From an uncultured bacterium (GTDB taxonomy: Bacteria; Actinomycetota; Coriobacteriia; Coriobacteriales; Coriobacteriaceae), in assembly GCA_905215385.1 (NCBI GenBank), contig CAJMPY010000008.1, positions 27,341-91,340 on the forward strand: 64,000 nt of DNA. The letters are read 5' to 3'. The notes below the pieces were generated by a model, which worked only from the letters and a program-made list of their open reading frames with translations, searched no databases and was not told where the DNA came from. Position numbers and translations under genes: made by a program. Of the stretch, positions 16,013 through 24,619 are shown piece after piece; position 1 is the stretch's first letter; each line of letters begins with the position of its first letter.

Positions 16013-16088
16013 GCCAGCGTAGCTCAGTTGGTAGAGCACCGCTCTCGTAAAGCGGGGGTCACCGGTTCGAGCCCGGTCGCTGGCTCCA
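16013..16088 (+). tRNA. tRNA-Thr (anticodon CGU)
   Basis: This is a complete 76-base tRNA cloverleaf with encoded CCA: acceptor GCCAGCG pairs with CGCTGGC, the D-stem is GCTC/GAGC, the anticodon stem CCGCT/AGCGG surrounds loop CTCGTAA (anticodon CGT, 16046-16048) and the T-arm carries GGTTCGAGCC. Its 3' half is the left attachment site of the integrated element and recurs at 28282-28328. Confidence 0.95.
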
Positions 16089-16090
16089 TT
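16044..16090 (+). repeat. attL: 47-bp tRNA-derived attachment repeat
   Basis: These 47 bases run from the anticodon loop of tRNA-Thr to two bases past its CCA and recur exactly at 28282-28328. The flanking bases differ on both sides. It is the left junction of the integrated element. Confidence 0.92.
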
Positions 16091-16100
16091 GCATTAGTGC

Positions 16101-16138
16101 AGCTCAGAAGCGTAATTGCTTCTGAGCTTTTTCTTTTT
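16101..16138 (+). terminator. Terminator brought in downstream of tRNA-Thr
   Basis: A perfect 11-bp stem (AGCTCAGAAGC, 16101-16111, with 16118-16128) is followed by a T-rich run. It lies inside the element right after attL and replaces the original chromosomal terminator now at 28338-28360. Confidence 0.88.
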
Positions 16139-16378
16139 CGCGCCCCTTTTCTCCTTCTCTGAGGAGTGAAAACGGGGTGAAAAGATTTTTTAATTGATTT
16201 GACTCATGCTTCCGCCTACATATCATTCGCACATTCCATCGGTTTATATCGAAGCACGTGCAATGAGGATGCATGACACCATACGGATAGATACGAATTG
16301 ACACGTCGATCGTCTTTTCGCCATCAACCTCAACTCCCATGGATAAACCTCCATTACCGGGCGGACCAGCGTAGAAAA

Positions 16379-16419
16379 AGGCCCGCACCCCAAACAATTC
16401 GCGTTCAGGGTACGGGCCT
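16379..16419 (-). terminator. Terminator of the LPXTG gene
   Basis: The stem at 16379-16390 pairs with 16408-16419 (one bulge), and on the minus strand it is followed by CTTTTTC. Confidence 0.8.
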
Positions 16420-16469
16420 GTCACAAAGGACAAATAGCTTTTATGCGACAACTATTCTGTGATTAATGT

Positions 16470-17564
16470 TTACTGCCTCTTCAGGGAAATACCGAGGAAA
16501 GTAAACACCGCACCAGCGGCAACGAAGATAACCGCCGCGGCAATTGAGCTATCCCCAGTCTTCGGCAGCTCAGAGGTCTTCTGCTCGGGTTTAGTGGAAG
16601 CCTTGTCATTCTTTTTCTTGTCCGTCTTGTTTTCGTCCGCAGCAGGCTTCACCTGCTCATCCGGCTTCTGGTTGTCGGGAATGGTGCCGCCCGGCTTATT
16701 GTTGGTATCGGTGCCAGTACCGGCGCTCGAACCGCCACTCGACTTCGGCTGATGAAAGGCCACAATCTCATAAGAAGGAACGTTGTCTTTATCCATCTGC
16801 TCAGTCATGGTGTAGGAATAGCCAGCTTTTTCGACCGTAGATCCGAGAACGAGTTCCGTCTCGCCAATTCGAGCATATGTAGTCCATTGTGAAAAGGTCT
16901 TATTGACGCAGTAGTTCGAACCAGACCCCGCCCATACGGTCGAAAGTGTGTAGAGGGGGAAGTCTGAAAGCGACAAATCATTGAAGGCGTCCGTGTTATT
17001 GCTCTGCGCCCTCCAAAGGGTGGTAGCGCCCATACCGCCGCCCTCAATCCCGAAAGAGGCGCTAGTCGGACGGGTCCCATCCGCGTTGTTACCATCATTC
17101 CATTTAATCGTTACGGGGATATCGAACTTCAGCGGACGATACAACAAGTTAAAGTTCAAGCCGTCCTTTGAAACAGCATAGGGCGGTAGATTGTCCTTTG
17201 CAGTATTTGCGTCAAATAGAAAGGACGCAACAGGGACCAGTTCATTGCCGTATGAATCCCTCTGGGGAACATCCGCACTGTATGTCCAGTTGTTATTGGC
17301 GTTCACAACGCAAGCCTTAATTGCCTCACACGTTGACGGGTCGAATTCATCGCCCGTCTGGATGCCTTTCGCCTTGGGGCCAACTCCAACGAGGACGGTA
17401 AGGCTCTCGGGTCTCTGCCCCCTCAAGTTGCTATCGTCATCAAACGAAACGGTTCCCTCAATATGAGTCATCGTTTCGTCCGCAAAGACCGTCCTTGCCG
17501 GAACAAGAAAAAGACAGCATGCGATAAGGGCCAGCATGCCCATAGAGAAGCGGCGTTTATTCAT
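16470..17564 (-). CDS. LPXTG-anchored surface protein with CnaB-like repeats
   Basis: This 364-residue protein is built for sortase anchoring: an N-terminal Sec signal peptide (MNKRRFSMGMLALIACC, cleavage likely after TVFA), an exposed region, a lysine/proline/threonine-rich wall-spanning stretch (about 275-325), and at the C-terminus LPKTG followed by a hydrophobic helix and KRQ. Two segments, TVSFDDDSNLRGQRP and VTIKWNDGNNADGTRP, look like the start strands of CnaB/collagen-binding-type B domains, often found in pilins and adhesins. The start at 17564 has GGAGGG upstream. It is cargo of the integrated element and ends at its own terminator. The ligand is unknown; no sortase gene is in the window. 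Confidence 0.85.
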   Translation of the reverse strand: MNKRRFSMGMLALIACCLFLVPARTVFADETMTHIEGTVSFDDDSNLRGQRPESLTVLVGVGPKAKGIQTGDEFDPSTCEAIKACVVNANNNWTYSADVPQRDSYGNELVPVASFLFDANTAKDNLPPYAVSKDGLNFNLLYRPLKFDIPVTIKWNDGNNADGTRPTSASFGIEGGGMGATTLWRAQSNNTDAFNDLSLSDFPLYTLSTVWAGSGSNYCVNKTFSQWTTYARIGETELVLGSTVEKAGYSYTMTEQMDKDNVPSYEIVAFHQPKSSGGSSAGTGTDTNNKPGGTIPDNQKPDEQVKPAADENKTDKKKNDKASTKPEQKTSELPKTGDSSIAAAVIFVAAGAVFTFLGISLKRQ

Positions 17565-17619
17565 ATTTATCCCTCCGACGGCAGCATTTCGATTGTAGCT
17601 GCACTCGGCCCCCAAATCA

Positions 17620-17835
17620 TCAGTGCTTAAAGAGAGAAGCCATCAGGTCGGCGTTGGTCTTCAGCCGCTCAGCTTTTGCAGCGTCGTCCTTCACCCATGC
17701 GCCGGGTCCGCCCTCATAGACGTCCCCCTCGGCGCACCCCTCGGGCATCTCATCGAGCGGCACATCCATAAACTTGGTGCCGTCGACCTCGAGCACCGCC
17801 ATATCGCCTTCAATGCGGTCAACGATTGCCTGCAT
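17620..17835 (-). CDS. DUF3006-family small protein
   Basis: This 71-residue protein (MQAIVDRIEGDMAVLE, then MPEGCAEGDVY) fits the DUF3006 family, a small acidic barrel-like domain commonly encoded next to ComEC-like metallo-hydrolases. It lies 11 bp downstream of such a hydrolase gene in the same transcript. Its biochemical role is unknown; a partner or substrate-binding role for the hydrolase is inferred from the pairing. Confidence 0.78.
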   Translation of the reverse strand: MQAIVDRIEGDMAVLEVDGTKFMDVPLDEMPEGCAEGDVYEGGPGAWVKDDAAKAERLKTNADLMASLFKH

Positions 17836-17846
17836 ATCGTCCTCCT

Positions 17847-19316
17847 CTAGGGATTGCAGACGCCACAGGGTCCAAGTCCGGACGCCTGAGCCTGCGACTT
17901 GGGCATTTCAGTCAAACTCTTGCTGCGCGACGTAGTGCGGCAGCCAGGGCGATGGTACTTGTCGCCCGTTGGCGTGACGACGACCGTTTCATCCTGTCCA
18001 GAATCCGTCGCGGCCGGCGCCTGTGCCGGAGCGGCAGGCTGCTCGGTGGTGCCGCTGGATCCGCCGCCACCGCCGCCAGAGCCAATACCCTGGGAGTCCG
18101 CACCGGAATCTTGGCTCGCGGCCTCAATAGTGCCCTCAGTGGCTTTTGAAGCAGTAACATCAGTACCGTTGGACACAACGGTAACAGTGCCATGGGCATA
18201 GGTACCGTAAACCTGTGCGCCAACCGATGACAAGGCATCAAGAACGACCTGAGTTGGATGCCCGTAGGAATTCTTGCCATACGAAAGCACGGCGATCGTG
18301 GGCGCCAGCTTGGAGGCAAGCGAGCTGTTCATGCCCGAGGCGCTGCCATGGTGCGAGACCTTCAGCACATCAACATGCCCGTCAACGCAGTTATTCTGAG
18401 CCTCTACCGGCGCATCGCCCGTAAAGAGGAACGTGTTCTGCCCGTAGGTAACCTTAATAACCACCGAATACGCGTTGTCCTCGGAATAGCTCGCCCCCTG
18501 CTGCGGCCATAGAATATCGATTGCGTAGTTCTCGCCCGTAGCGATCTGACGTCCAGCATAGGCAGGTTCAATGCCCATGCCCTTATTCGAAATGCTCGTC
18601 AGTAAGCGGGTATAGGTCTGCGTGGAACCGTTGACTTCAGGCGCCCAGATAGAACCAATATCCATCGAGGAGATAATGGTATCTAGTCCGCCGATATGGT
18701 CGGCATCGGGATGCGTCGCCACAAGCCAATCAATCGTTGAACGACCATCAGCACGCAGTGCGGCTTTAACGACGCTGCTCTTTCCAGTCGGCGTGTCGAT
18801 CAGCATCGTCTTGCCATCAGGAAATTCAATGATGGTCGCATCGCCCTGGCCAACGTCGACAAACCTCACAACGAGGTCGGTTGGCGAGATGAGGTCTGAC
18901 TCAGTCTTAGTGACTTCTTTGGCCTTATCGTCAGACTTCTTTTTAGTCTTCTCGGTTTTCTTCTTCTGAGTCTGAGCCTGGGTCTGAGTTGTCTGGACGG
19001 TCGTATCGTTCGTCGTATTGGACGAAGCGTTGCCCAAGCCAGCCATTAGCATGAGCGAAAGCATGGCGCAAACAAGGCCCGCCGCCACTTGCCTAACGAT
19101 AGGCGGAACGGAACTCATCTTCTTGACGAACTTCGAGTCAGGTGCCTGAACAACAAGCTTTCGCCAGCAGTACCTCATCAAGAACCAAAGGCCAACGCCC
19201 GCCGCAATGCACAGAGCATAGGCGAGCACAGCGATGGCCAAACATCCAAGAAAGAAGACGCCGCACCACCACAGGCAACCTCGCTTCTCGTTCCTCACAA
19301 CAATCTTTTTCGCCAT
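17847..19316 (-). CDS. Membrane-anchored ComEC-like metallo-beta-lactamase-fold hydrolase with C-terminal zinc-binding motif
   Basis: This 489-residue protein has two hydrophobic segments (about 14-48 and 73-93), a threonine/glutamine/lysine-rich linker (about 98-137), a metallo-beta-lactamase domain like the C-terminal part of ComEC (FVDVGQGDATIIEFPDG, then T-H202-P-D-A-D206-H207-IGG, FTGDAP and VSHHGSASG) and a glycine/serine/alanine-rich spacer. It ends with KYHRPGC...GPCGVC, like the Ada-type Cys metal-binding motif. In ComEC such domains process transforming DNA; in stand-alone secreted forms the substrate is generally unknown. The orientation places the hydrolase outside the cell, so an extracellular nuclease or phosphodiesterase role is inferred. 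It is paired with a DUF3006 gene and is element cargo. Confidence 0.85.
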   Translation of the reverse strand: MAKKIVVRNEKRGCLWWCGVFFLGCLAIAVLAYALCIAAGVGLWFLMRYCWRKLVVQAPDSKFVKKMSSVPPIVRQVAAGLVCAMLSLMLMAGLGNASSNTTNDTTVQTTQTQAQTQKKKTEKTKKKSDDKAKEVTKTESDLISPTDLVVRFVDVGQGDATIIEFPDGKTMLIDTPTGKSSVVKAALRADGRSTIDWLVATHPDADHIGGLDTIISSMDIGSIWAPEVNGSTQTYTRLLTSISNKGMGIEPAYAGRQIATGENYAIDILWPQQGASYSEDNAYSVVIKVTYGQNTFLFTGDAPVEAQNNCVDGHVDVLKVSHHGSASGMNSSLASKLAPTIAVLSYGKNSYGHPTQVVLDALSSVGAQVYGTYAHGTVTVVSNGTDVTASKATEGTIEAASQDSGADSQGIGSGGGGGGSSGTTEQPAAPAQAPAATDSGQDETVVVTPTGDKYHRPGCRTTSRSKSLTEMPKSQAQASGLGPCGVCNP

Positions 19317-19323
19317 GGAACAA

Positions 19324-19727
19324 TCTCCGGGTCGGGATTAAAACACCCCAATCATAGGCTCATTTGGAGAACATTCCTTAGCTGCCAGCTAATAATCGGC
19401 CAACGGTGGCATGCGCCGCAAGCATCGTGAATAGCCAGTATCGAGAAAGCTGCCGCAACGGGATTACAAACTCGGCATTCGCCGGGATATGCCCACGGCT
19501 CCGCGACCGGGAGGCACCTCCGCTGCACGGCCTCAAGGGGGCCCACGGAATCGCCCACAATTCTCCTCTTCGATACGAATGGCGGGGATTGCCGTGGACC
19601 TCCCTTGACCCCGCTCCGCTCCGGTGCGGCTTCTGCAGGAACAGAAGCAAGCGCCGCCGACGCAGCGCTTCGCTTCTGCGCGCAGGGGCGAGAGTCTAAG
19701 GGCCACGCGCCCGGAACGGAGGAAGAC
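19324..19727. other. Intergenic region between divergent cargo genes
   Basis: These 400 bp hold no supported gene. They contain a short hairpin at about 19632-19650 (GCTTCTG...CAGAAGC) and a sharp rise in GC from left to right, which suggests a junction between a low-GC cargo block and the GC-rich block that follows. Confidence 0.4.
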
Positions 19728-20027
19728 ATGCAGCAACTGATGACCGAGGAAATCGCCAAGACGGTGCCGAGGCTCTATGGGCAGGACGGGGCGGAGGACC
19801 CCACGGTCTACGCCCACTACTTCTCGTGCGTGAGCGGATGGGACTGGTGGCTGCTCGAGTTCGACGGAACGGACGAGGCGTTCGGCCTCGTCGAGGGCTA
19901 CGACGACGAGCTCGGCTACTTCAGCATCAAGGAGATGGCCGAGCTGAACCGCCAGATGGGGTTCGCCGCCGTCGAGCGCGACGAGCACTTCTCCCCGAAG
20001 CCGCTCAGCGCCGTCAGGAGGAGGTAG
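19728..20027 (+). CDS. DUF2958-like small protein
   Basis: This 99-residue acidic protein (VPRLYGQDG, then DPTVYAHYFS, WDWWLLEFDG, ELGYFSIKEM, and FSPKPLS near the end) fits the DUF2958 family found widely on plasmids and conjugative elements. The ATG at 19728 has GGAGG upstream; longer in-frame starts add an implausible leader. It lies four bases before the next gene, so the two are co-transcribed. The function is not known. Confidence 0.72.
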   Translation: MQQLMTEEIAKTVPRLYGQDGAEDPTVYAHYFSCVSGWDWWLLEFDGTDEAFGLVEGYDDELGYFSIKEMAELNRQMGFAAVERDEHFSPKPLSAVRRR

Positions 20028-20031
20028 CCGC

Positions 20032-20634
20032 ATGGTCACGGTCGAGTTCGACTCCATGGGCGAGGCGGTCCGCCTCGCCCTCGTGGCCGGGGAGTACGTG
20101 GGCGGCGGCCTGGCCGTCCTCCTCCTCGACGCCACGGACCCGCGCTCCGAGGGCTACATGGCCGGGTGGGGCGTGCTCACGGCGAGCGTGCCGGCGGCCG
20201 CCGAGTGGTGCCGCGGACGCGGCGACATCGCCATCGACGCCGACGCGCCCGCGGCGCTCCTCGAGGCGCTCGAGGCCGCCGGCTTGCTCCGCATGGCCGG
20301 CCGCTCGGCGGCGTCCGGGATGGCCCGCTACCCGCTAGCCACGGTCGCCGGGCACGCCCTCGACGGCATGGGCGGCCTGAGCGAGACCCTCGAGGAGGCC
20401 CTCGGCTCGACAGTCGTCGTCGAGTACGAGTCGGGAGGCGACGGCGGGGCGTTCGAGGTTGGGACCGCGCCGGCGCGCTCGGCCGAGCTCGGGCGCCTCA
20501 TCGCCGCCGCGAGGTCCGAGGTCGACGCGTTGGCGGGCGCCGGCGGATGGGCTGCCGTCCGGGTCGGTTTCGGGGATGCCGAGACCATCGACTGTGAGAC
20601 TGGCTGGACGGTCTACACGGCCGGGACTGAATAG
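20032..20634 (+). CDS. Mobile-element protein with DUF4313-like N-terminus
   Basis: This 200-residue, very GC-rich gene starts MVTVEFDSMGEAVRLAL and continues GGLAVLLLDATD, which resembles the DUF4313 family carried with DUF2958 genes on integrative elements. The rest is alanine-rich and acidic without recognised motifs. AGGAGG lies ten bases before the ATG, and it forms a two-gene unit with the upstream DUF2958 gene. The family match is tentative and the function unknown. Confidence 0.6.
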   Translation: MVTVEFDSMGEAVRLALVAGEYVGGGLAVLLLDATDPRSEGYMAGWGVLTASVPAAAEWCRGRGDIAIDADAPAALLEALEAAGLLRMAGRSAASGMARYPLATVAGHALDGMGGLSETLEEALGSTVVVEYESGGDGGAFEVGTAPARSAELGRLIAAARSEVDALAGAGGWAAVRVGFGDAETIDCETGWTVYTAGTE

Positions 20635-21077
20635 CTTCAAGTCGTTATCCGCACGGGCATGCCGGCGACGGCGTGCCCCTCGTGGCGTTTCGCGGGGATG
20701 CCTCGCGCCATCCCCGGACCCCTGCGCGCCAAAGGGACGTGTCCCCTTGGAACCCCGGACCGCCGCCGGCGGGCCGTGAACGGCGGGCAATCGCTCGGCT
20801 TCAACTCGCGATCGCCCCGCCGCGTCACGCCCCGCCGGCTCTCGCTCCGGCTCCGCTCGATGGCTCCCCATGGGTCGCCATCACTGCGCCTCCGCTCACC
20901 TGCCCCGTTGCACTCCAGCCGCATGGGCTTCCGTTACACGGGGCATGCAAGATATGTATTCCGTGCAACGGAATATCTTGCCCGGCCGAAGCCGGGATGT
21001 GCGAACCGCTCCGAAGTCGCTCCCGCAGAGCCGTGCAACAGCCTTGCCGGCTGTTGCACGGACCCCGAGATATGGAG
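20635..21077. other. Non-coding GC-rich region with palindromes
   Basis: No convincing gene lies here. Two inverted repeats are visible: GCAAGATAT...ATATCTTGC around ATTCCGTGCAACGGAAT (about 20946-20981) and CCGTGCAACAG...CTGTTGCACGG (about 21029-21060). Both contain CCGTGCAAC. They lie just past the 3' end of the relaxase gene and lack T-runs, so they might be an origin of transfer or a replication origin rather than terminators. This is a guess from position. Confidence 0.4.
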
Positions 21078-22013
21078 TCAGCGCTCGTCCCTTCCGCCGT
21101 CCATGCTCTCGCGAGCCAGCTCCCACGCGGCCCGCATGGCAAGCTCGACCCCCCTTGCCGTGAACCTCATGATCCGCCCGGTCGAGCGGTTGACGGCGTA
21201 GCCGAGCCTCGCGCCGTTGATCTTCCTCGTCTTGCCGAGGGACTCCGAGTGATAGCGGTATTGCAGCGCGCCCTGCTTGGATCGGGCGACCTCAATCCCA
21301 TCCGATTCCAACCTCCTTGCAAACTCCCCGAAGCGGTCGGGGCAGCTCTTGAGCCTCCCGACCTCCTCTGCCCTCTGGGCGATAATCGCCCGGACCCTTG
21401 CGTTCTCGGATTTGTCGGATCTCCCCTTCTTTGCCATCTCGCGCTCCTCGCGGCCGGGCTGGCGCGCGTGCAACCTCGAGTTCGAGAGGCCCCTTTCGAG
21501 CTGGCTCAAGCCATACTCCGTATCGAGCTCCTTCACCGTTCTCACGCGGGATTTCGCCGCCGCCCTCGCCGGCCCGTCGTTCAGGCGCCGCCCAGTCTCG
21601 AGGTCCGTCCTATTGATGGCGAGGTGAGCGGCGAATCGGGCCGATCCATCCGACCTGCACCTCTCCTCGTGCAGCACAATCACGATCTCCTGGTTGGGAT
21701 AGCGCTTGGCGATGTAGTCCCTCGCGTACTCCATGCAACGCGAGGGCGTCATCGGCCCGCCGTTGCAGGAGCACTCGTCCGGGTTGAAGCCGATCACCTG
21801 ATGCTGCATGTACGTGCACCTTGCGCCCTGCTTCCCGGGCCGGTTGTGCCCGGCCGCCTCCCGGGTAGCGTCCATTTCCTCGAACCATCGGTCCTCATCG
21901 ATGATGTGCTGGGTATCGTGGTCCAGGGCTTTCTCCCTGTCCCAATCGAAATACCGCTTGAGGTTCTGGAGGTGCTCCCTGCTCATGACGCTCGTCTGCT
22001 TGATAGCAGTCAT
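21078..22013 (-). CDS. Relaxase / mobilization nuclease (MobA-like, probably MOBP)
   Basis: This 311-residue protein probably nicks the element at its origin of transfer. It contains the middle of the relaxase fold: YMQHQVIGFNPDEC (about 68-81), IVIVLHEERCRSD and AAHLAINRTDLETGRRL, which aligns with the HxHxxxN/ETG motif III of MOBP relaxases. The first histidine of that HxH pair appears to be alanine here, while the preceding HEER histidine and the second histidine remain. A candidate nicking tyrosine lies at LKRYFDW near the N-terminus. AAGGGAG precedes the ATG. It is the last gene of the mob operon, after the coupling protein. Confidence 0.72.
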   Translation of the reverse strand: MTAIKQTSVMSREHLQNLKRYFDWDREKALDHDTQHIIDEDRWFEEMDATREAAGHNRPGKQGARCTYMQHQVIGFNPDECSCNGGPMTPSRCMEYARDYIAKRYPNQEIVIVLHEERCRSDGSARFAAHLAINRTDLETGRRLNDGPARAAAKSRVRTVKELDTEYGLSQLERGLSNSRLHARQPGREEREMAKKGRSDKSENARVRAIIAQRAEEVGRLKSCPDRFGEFARRLESDGIEVARSKQGALQYRYHSESLGKTRKINGARLGYAVNRSTGRIMRFTARGVELAMRAAWELARESMDGGRDER

Positions 22014-22038
22014 TTTCGACTCCCTTCAAAAGCCGTCG

Positions 22039-23952
22039 TCAGTCGACGAAGAGGCCGGACCATCCATCGGAAGCAGGCGCCTCCGCAGGCTCTTCCACGA
22101 ATTCGGGAGTCCAGAGATCAACGCCGTCTTCCCGACCCGCTCGCCTTGATATCAGCTTGGCCTGGTATTCCATCCTCTTGGCCGTCTCGTGCTCGCGCGT
22201 CCCCAGGTCGAAATGCTCTTTCGTCGGCATCCGCGTGCAATCGCAGACGGGGGCACGGAAGCACCCCGCATGCTCCCTGCCCACGCCGTTCTCCGCGGTC
22301 TTCACCACGATGACGCCGTCCTTGTCGGGGGACATCTCCGTCCACTCCCAGGGATGGATTAGGTCGTCTGCATGCTCGCTGTAGGATGTCGACCCCGTAC
22401 CGCCCGAAGGCCCCCTGCTCGAGCTGGTTCCCATGGTGTGCCGCGTCGTCTTCCCGACTAGCTCGGTGAAATACTGGCGGTCCTCGGCCTCGCCCAGCTT
22501 CATGGCGACCTTGACGCCGCAGTTCGCCAGGATCTTCTTCCGTCCGTCACGCTCGCCGTACTTGTTGAGTTGGGATATATTCTGGACCGCGCCCATCCAG
22601 AACAGGTCGCAAGAGCGCCCGAGGCTAAGGAGGCTCGGCAGGCACTCGACCTTCGGCAGGTTCCCCCATTCGTCACCGAGGATGGACACCGGCCTCGGCA
22701 GCCTGCCGCCGGCTGCGTCCGCGATGGAATACACGGCGGTATAGAGTTGCTCGAACAGGACCGCCGCGATCGCGTTGTAGGGGGAACCCTCGTCCATCAC
22801 GTGGAGGAACAGCGCGGTCTTCTCGCTCAGGATTCTCCTCGGATCTATATCATCGTCCGAGGTCATGCGCGCAATCGGCGCCGAGGCGTAAATCCTAAGG
22901 TTGACCTTGAGCGTGGAGACGATACTCCTCAGCTCGTTGCCTCCGCTCGAGATGAACTGCGAGGCACGCGAGCGGGCAGGATGCCCCTGCGGCAGAGCTC
23001 GGAACAGGCCTTTCAGCGGCTCGCATGGGTCTTCGCCGGCCCCCTCCGTCCCCAGGCATATGATGCGGTAGACCGTCGCGAGATGCCTGCAGCTCCGCGG
23101 GCAGCCCTCGTCCAGCACGGTCAGAAGTATCGTCGCCGCGAGCAGCGACCGCGCGGATTCCGTCCAGTGGCTCGCCTTCGCATCGGCTTCCCCCGCGATG
23201 AGCGTACGGGCGACGGCGTCCGCGGCCTGCTCCGCCCCCGGCAGGTCTCCCCCGCTCGCAAGCTTGTCTACCATCTCCAGGGGATTGAACGTGTCGCTCC
23301 TCTCGGGGTGCTGGGCATCCAGCAGAAGCACCCGGTAGCCGCGACGCTCCAACTCGTCGCCCGTCAACTCGATGAGCTCGCTCTTCACGTCGGACACGAT
23401 GATGGTCTGCGGCTTCGATTCCCCATCATCCACCCCATACGTCAGCAGGTCGATTGTCGGAATCAGAAGCGACCTTGATTTTCCGGCTCCCGTTGAGCCG
23501 TCGAGGAACATATGCCGCCTAGGCTCGAACAGATACTTGGAGCCAAACAGCGTCTTCTCGAACCCATATACGAATCCCCTGCTTTTCGGCTGTCCACGCC
23601 CATCCCAAATCTCTGAGCCCCGGACGGCCTCGGGCCCCGCTTTCACGCGCGCCTCGCCGAGCACGCCCCCATCTGCGGCCCGCTCCTTCGAGGAAGCCGA
23701 TAGCTGCATGAGCATGTATACCGACAGGAACAGGGAGAACGAGGCGAGACAGCCTGGGATGCAATGAGGCGCCACGTTGATCCACCACCAGACGATGCTG
23801 TCCGCGCTCAGGGCGAATCCGATTGAGCTGAGCTCGATCGGAAGTCCGAGGACCACGCAATCGAGGGGGATGGCGACAAGAGGTGCAAACCCCGCGGTAA
23901 GCAGCGCCGCGAAAACCAGCGCCATGACCAGCTTCTGCTTCACGTGAATCAC
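22039..23952 (-). CDS. VirD4/TraG-type conjugal coupling protein
   Basis: This 637-residue ATPase links the relaxosome to a type IV secretion pore. Two or three N-terminal hydrophobic segments (to about residue 82) precede the ATPase. The P-loop GSTGAGKS has K158, the Walker B-like strand is ILGDEWGNLP, and NCGVKVAMKL and the arginine-rich regions fit the T4CP family. It starts with GTG right after the mobC stop. Its presence means the element supplies its own coupling protein and borrows only the pore. Confidence 0.88.
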   Translation of the reverse strand: MIHVKQKLVMALVFAALLTAGFAPLVAIPLDCVVLGLPIELSSIGFALSADSIVWWWINVAPHCIPGCLASFSLFLSVYMLMQLSASSKERAADGGVLGEARVKAGPEAVRGSEIWDGRGQPKSRGFVYGFEKTLFGSKYLFEPRRHMFLDGSTGAGKSRSLLIPTIDLLTYGVDDGESKPQTIIVSDVKSELIELTGDELERRGYRVLLLDAQHPERSDTFNPLEMVDKLASGGDLPGAEQAADAVARTLIAGEADAKASHWTESARSLLAATILLTVLDEGCPRSCRHLATVYRIICLGTEGAGEDPCEPLKGLFRALPQGHPARSRASQFISSGGNELRSIVSTLKVNLRIYASAPIARMTSDDDIDPRRILSEKTALFLHVMDEGSPYNAIAAVLFEQLYTAVYSIADAAGGRLPRPVSILGDEWGNLPKVECLPSLLSLGRSCDLFWMGAVQNISQLNKYGERDGRKKILANCGVKVAMKLGEAEDRQYFTELVGKTTRHTMGTSSSRGPSGGTGSTSYSEHADDLIHPWEWTEMSPDKDGVIVVKTAENGVGREHAGCFRAPVCDCTRMPTKEHFDLGTREHETAKRMEYQAKLISRRAGREDGVDLWTPEFVEEPAEAPASDGWSGLFVD

Positions 23953-24291
23953 CTAACCCCTTGCGCGGGCGAGCAGATCGTTGACCCAGCCCACTGCGGT
24001 CGAGACGATCGAGGTCGCCCGGTTGAGGTTATCGAGGGCGACCGGGTCGGACCCGTAGGTGTTGAGCGCGCGGACCGCCTGGTTGAGGTTCGTGCCGATC
24101 TTCTTCAGCTCGGTCCTGATACCGGCAAGCTCCGCCGTGTCGGCGACCTTGACCGGCTTCTCGCCGCAGAGCAGGGCGGCATCGCGCATGAAGGAGGACG
24201 CCGGCATGTTCATGGCCGCCGCCTTCACCTCGATAGCCTTGCGCTGCGCCTCGCTCATCCGTACGTTGATATGCGCATTCATGGAAGTCAT
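23953..24291 (-). CDS. mobC: MobC-family relaxosome accessory protein
   Basis: This protein of about 112 residues has a ribbon-helix-helix-like start (MNAHINVRMSEAQRKAIE) and the MobC core GIRTELKKIGTNLNQAVRAL, which helps the relaxase open the DNA at the nick site. The start is ambiguous between 24291 and the ATG at 24282. It sits directly before the coupling protein gene, in the usual mobC position. Confidence 0.82.
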   Translation of the reverse strand: MTSMNAHINVRMSEAQRKAIEVKAAAMNMPASSFMRDAALLCGEKPVKVADTAELAGIRTELKKIGTNLNQAVRALNTYGSDPVALDNLNRATSIVSTAVGWVNDLLARARG

Positions 24292-24338
24292 AACCATCCA
24301 TTCCGGGCGGGGCCGACGCATCGGTCCCGCCATCTTTT

Positions 24339-24617
24339 CTATTTAGTTGAAATTTCTTTGAGCATCTGACCAATGCGCCCAATTCTTACCCTCGCCCAAA
24401 CGTCGAAGGGAACTCCTGGCAAGCTGCCGAGATATATACGGTAAGGGTGCCATTGCTCTCTATAGACATCGAGGGCGTCGAGCAGGCGTTTCCGTTCCCA
24501 ATTGAGCTCGGCGGCCGAGAGCAAGGGAAGGTCCCTGTTCTCGGCACGCTCGAGCTCATCGGACGACAGGCACGGGTTGGGCGCACGGTACCCGCCGATG
24601 CGGGGCCCGGATTCCAT
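24339..24617 (-). CDS. Small charged protein of the mobilization operon
   Basis: This 92-residue protein (MESGPRIGGYRAPNP...) has a basic/acidic helical middle (ELNWERKRLLDALDVY) and an aromatic C-terminus. No family is recognised. Its ATG overlaps the end of the ATPase gene (stop at 24620), and GAGG lies upstream, so it is translated in the same operon. It may be a relaxosome or replication accessory protein by position. Confidence 0.62.
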   Translation of the reverse strand: MESGPRIGGYRAPNPCLSSDELERAENRDLPLLSAAELNWERKRLLDALDVYREQWHPYRIYLGSLPGVPFDVWARVRIGRIGQMLKEISTK

Positions 24618-24619
24618 GG

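Noticed and set aside
16104..16451. 115-codon minus-strand frame right of tRNA-Thr
   Set aside because: It runs through two terminator hairpins, has no ribosome site and no protein-like motif.
20673..22313. 546-codon plus-strand frame across the relaxase region
   Set aside because: It overlaps two recognised minus-strand mob genes and has no ribosome site or motif.
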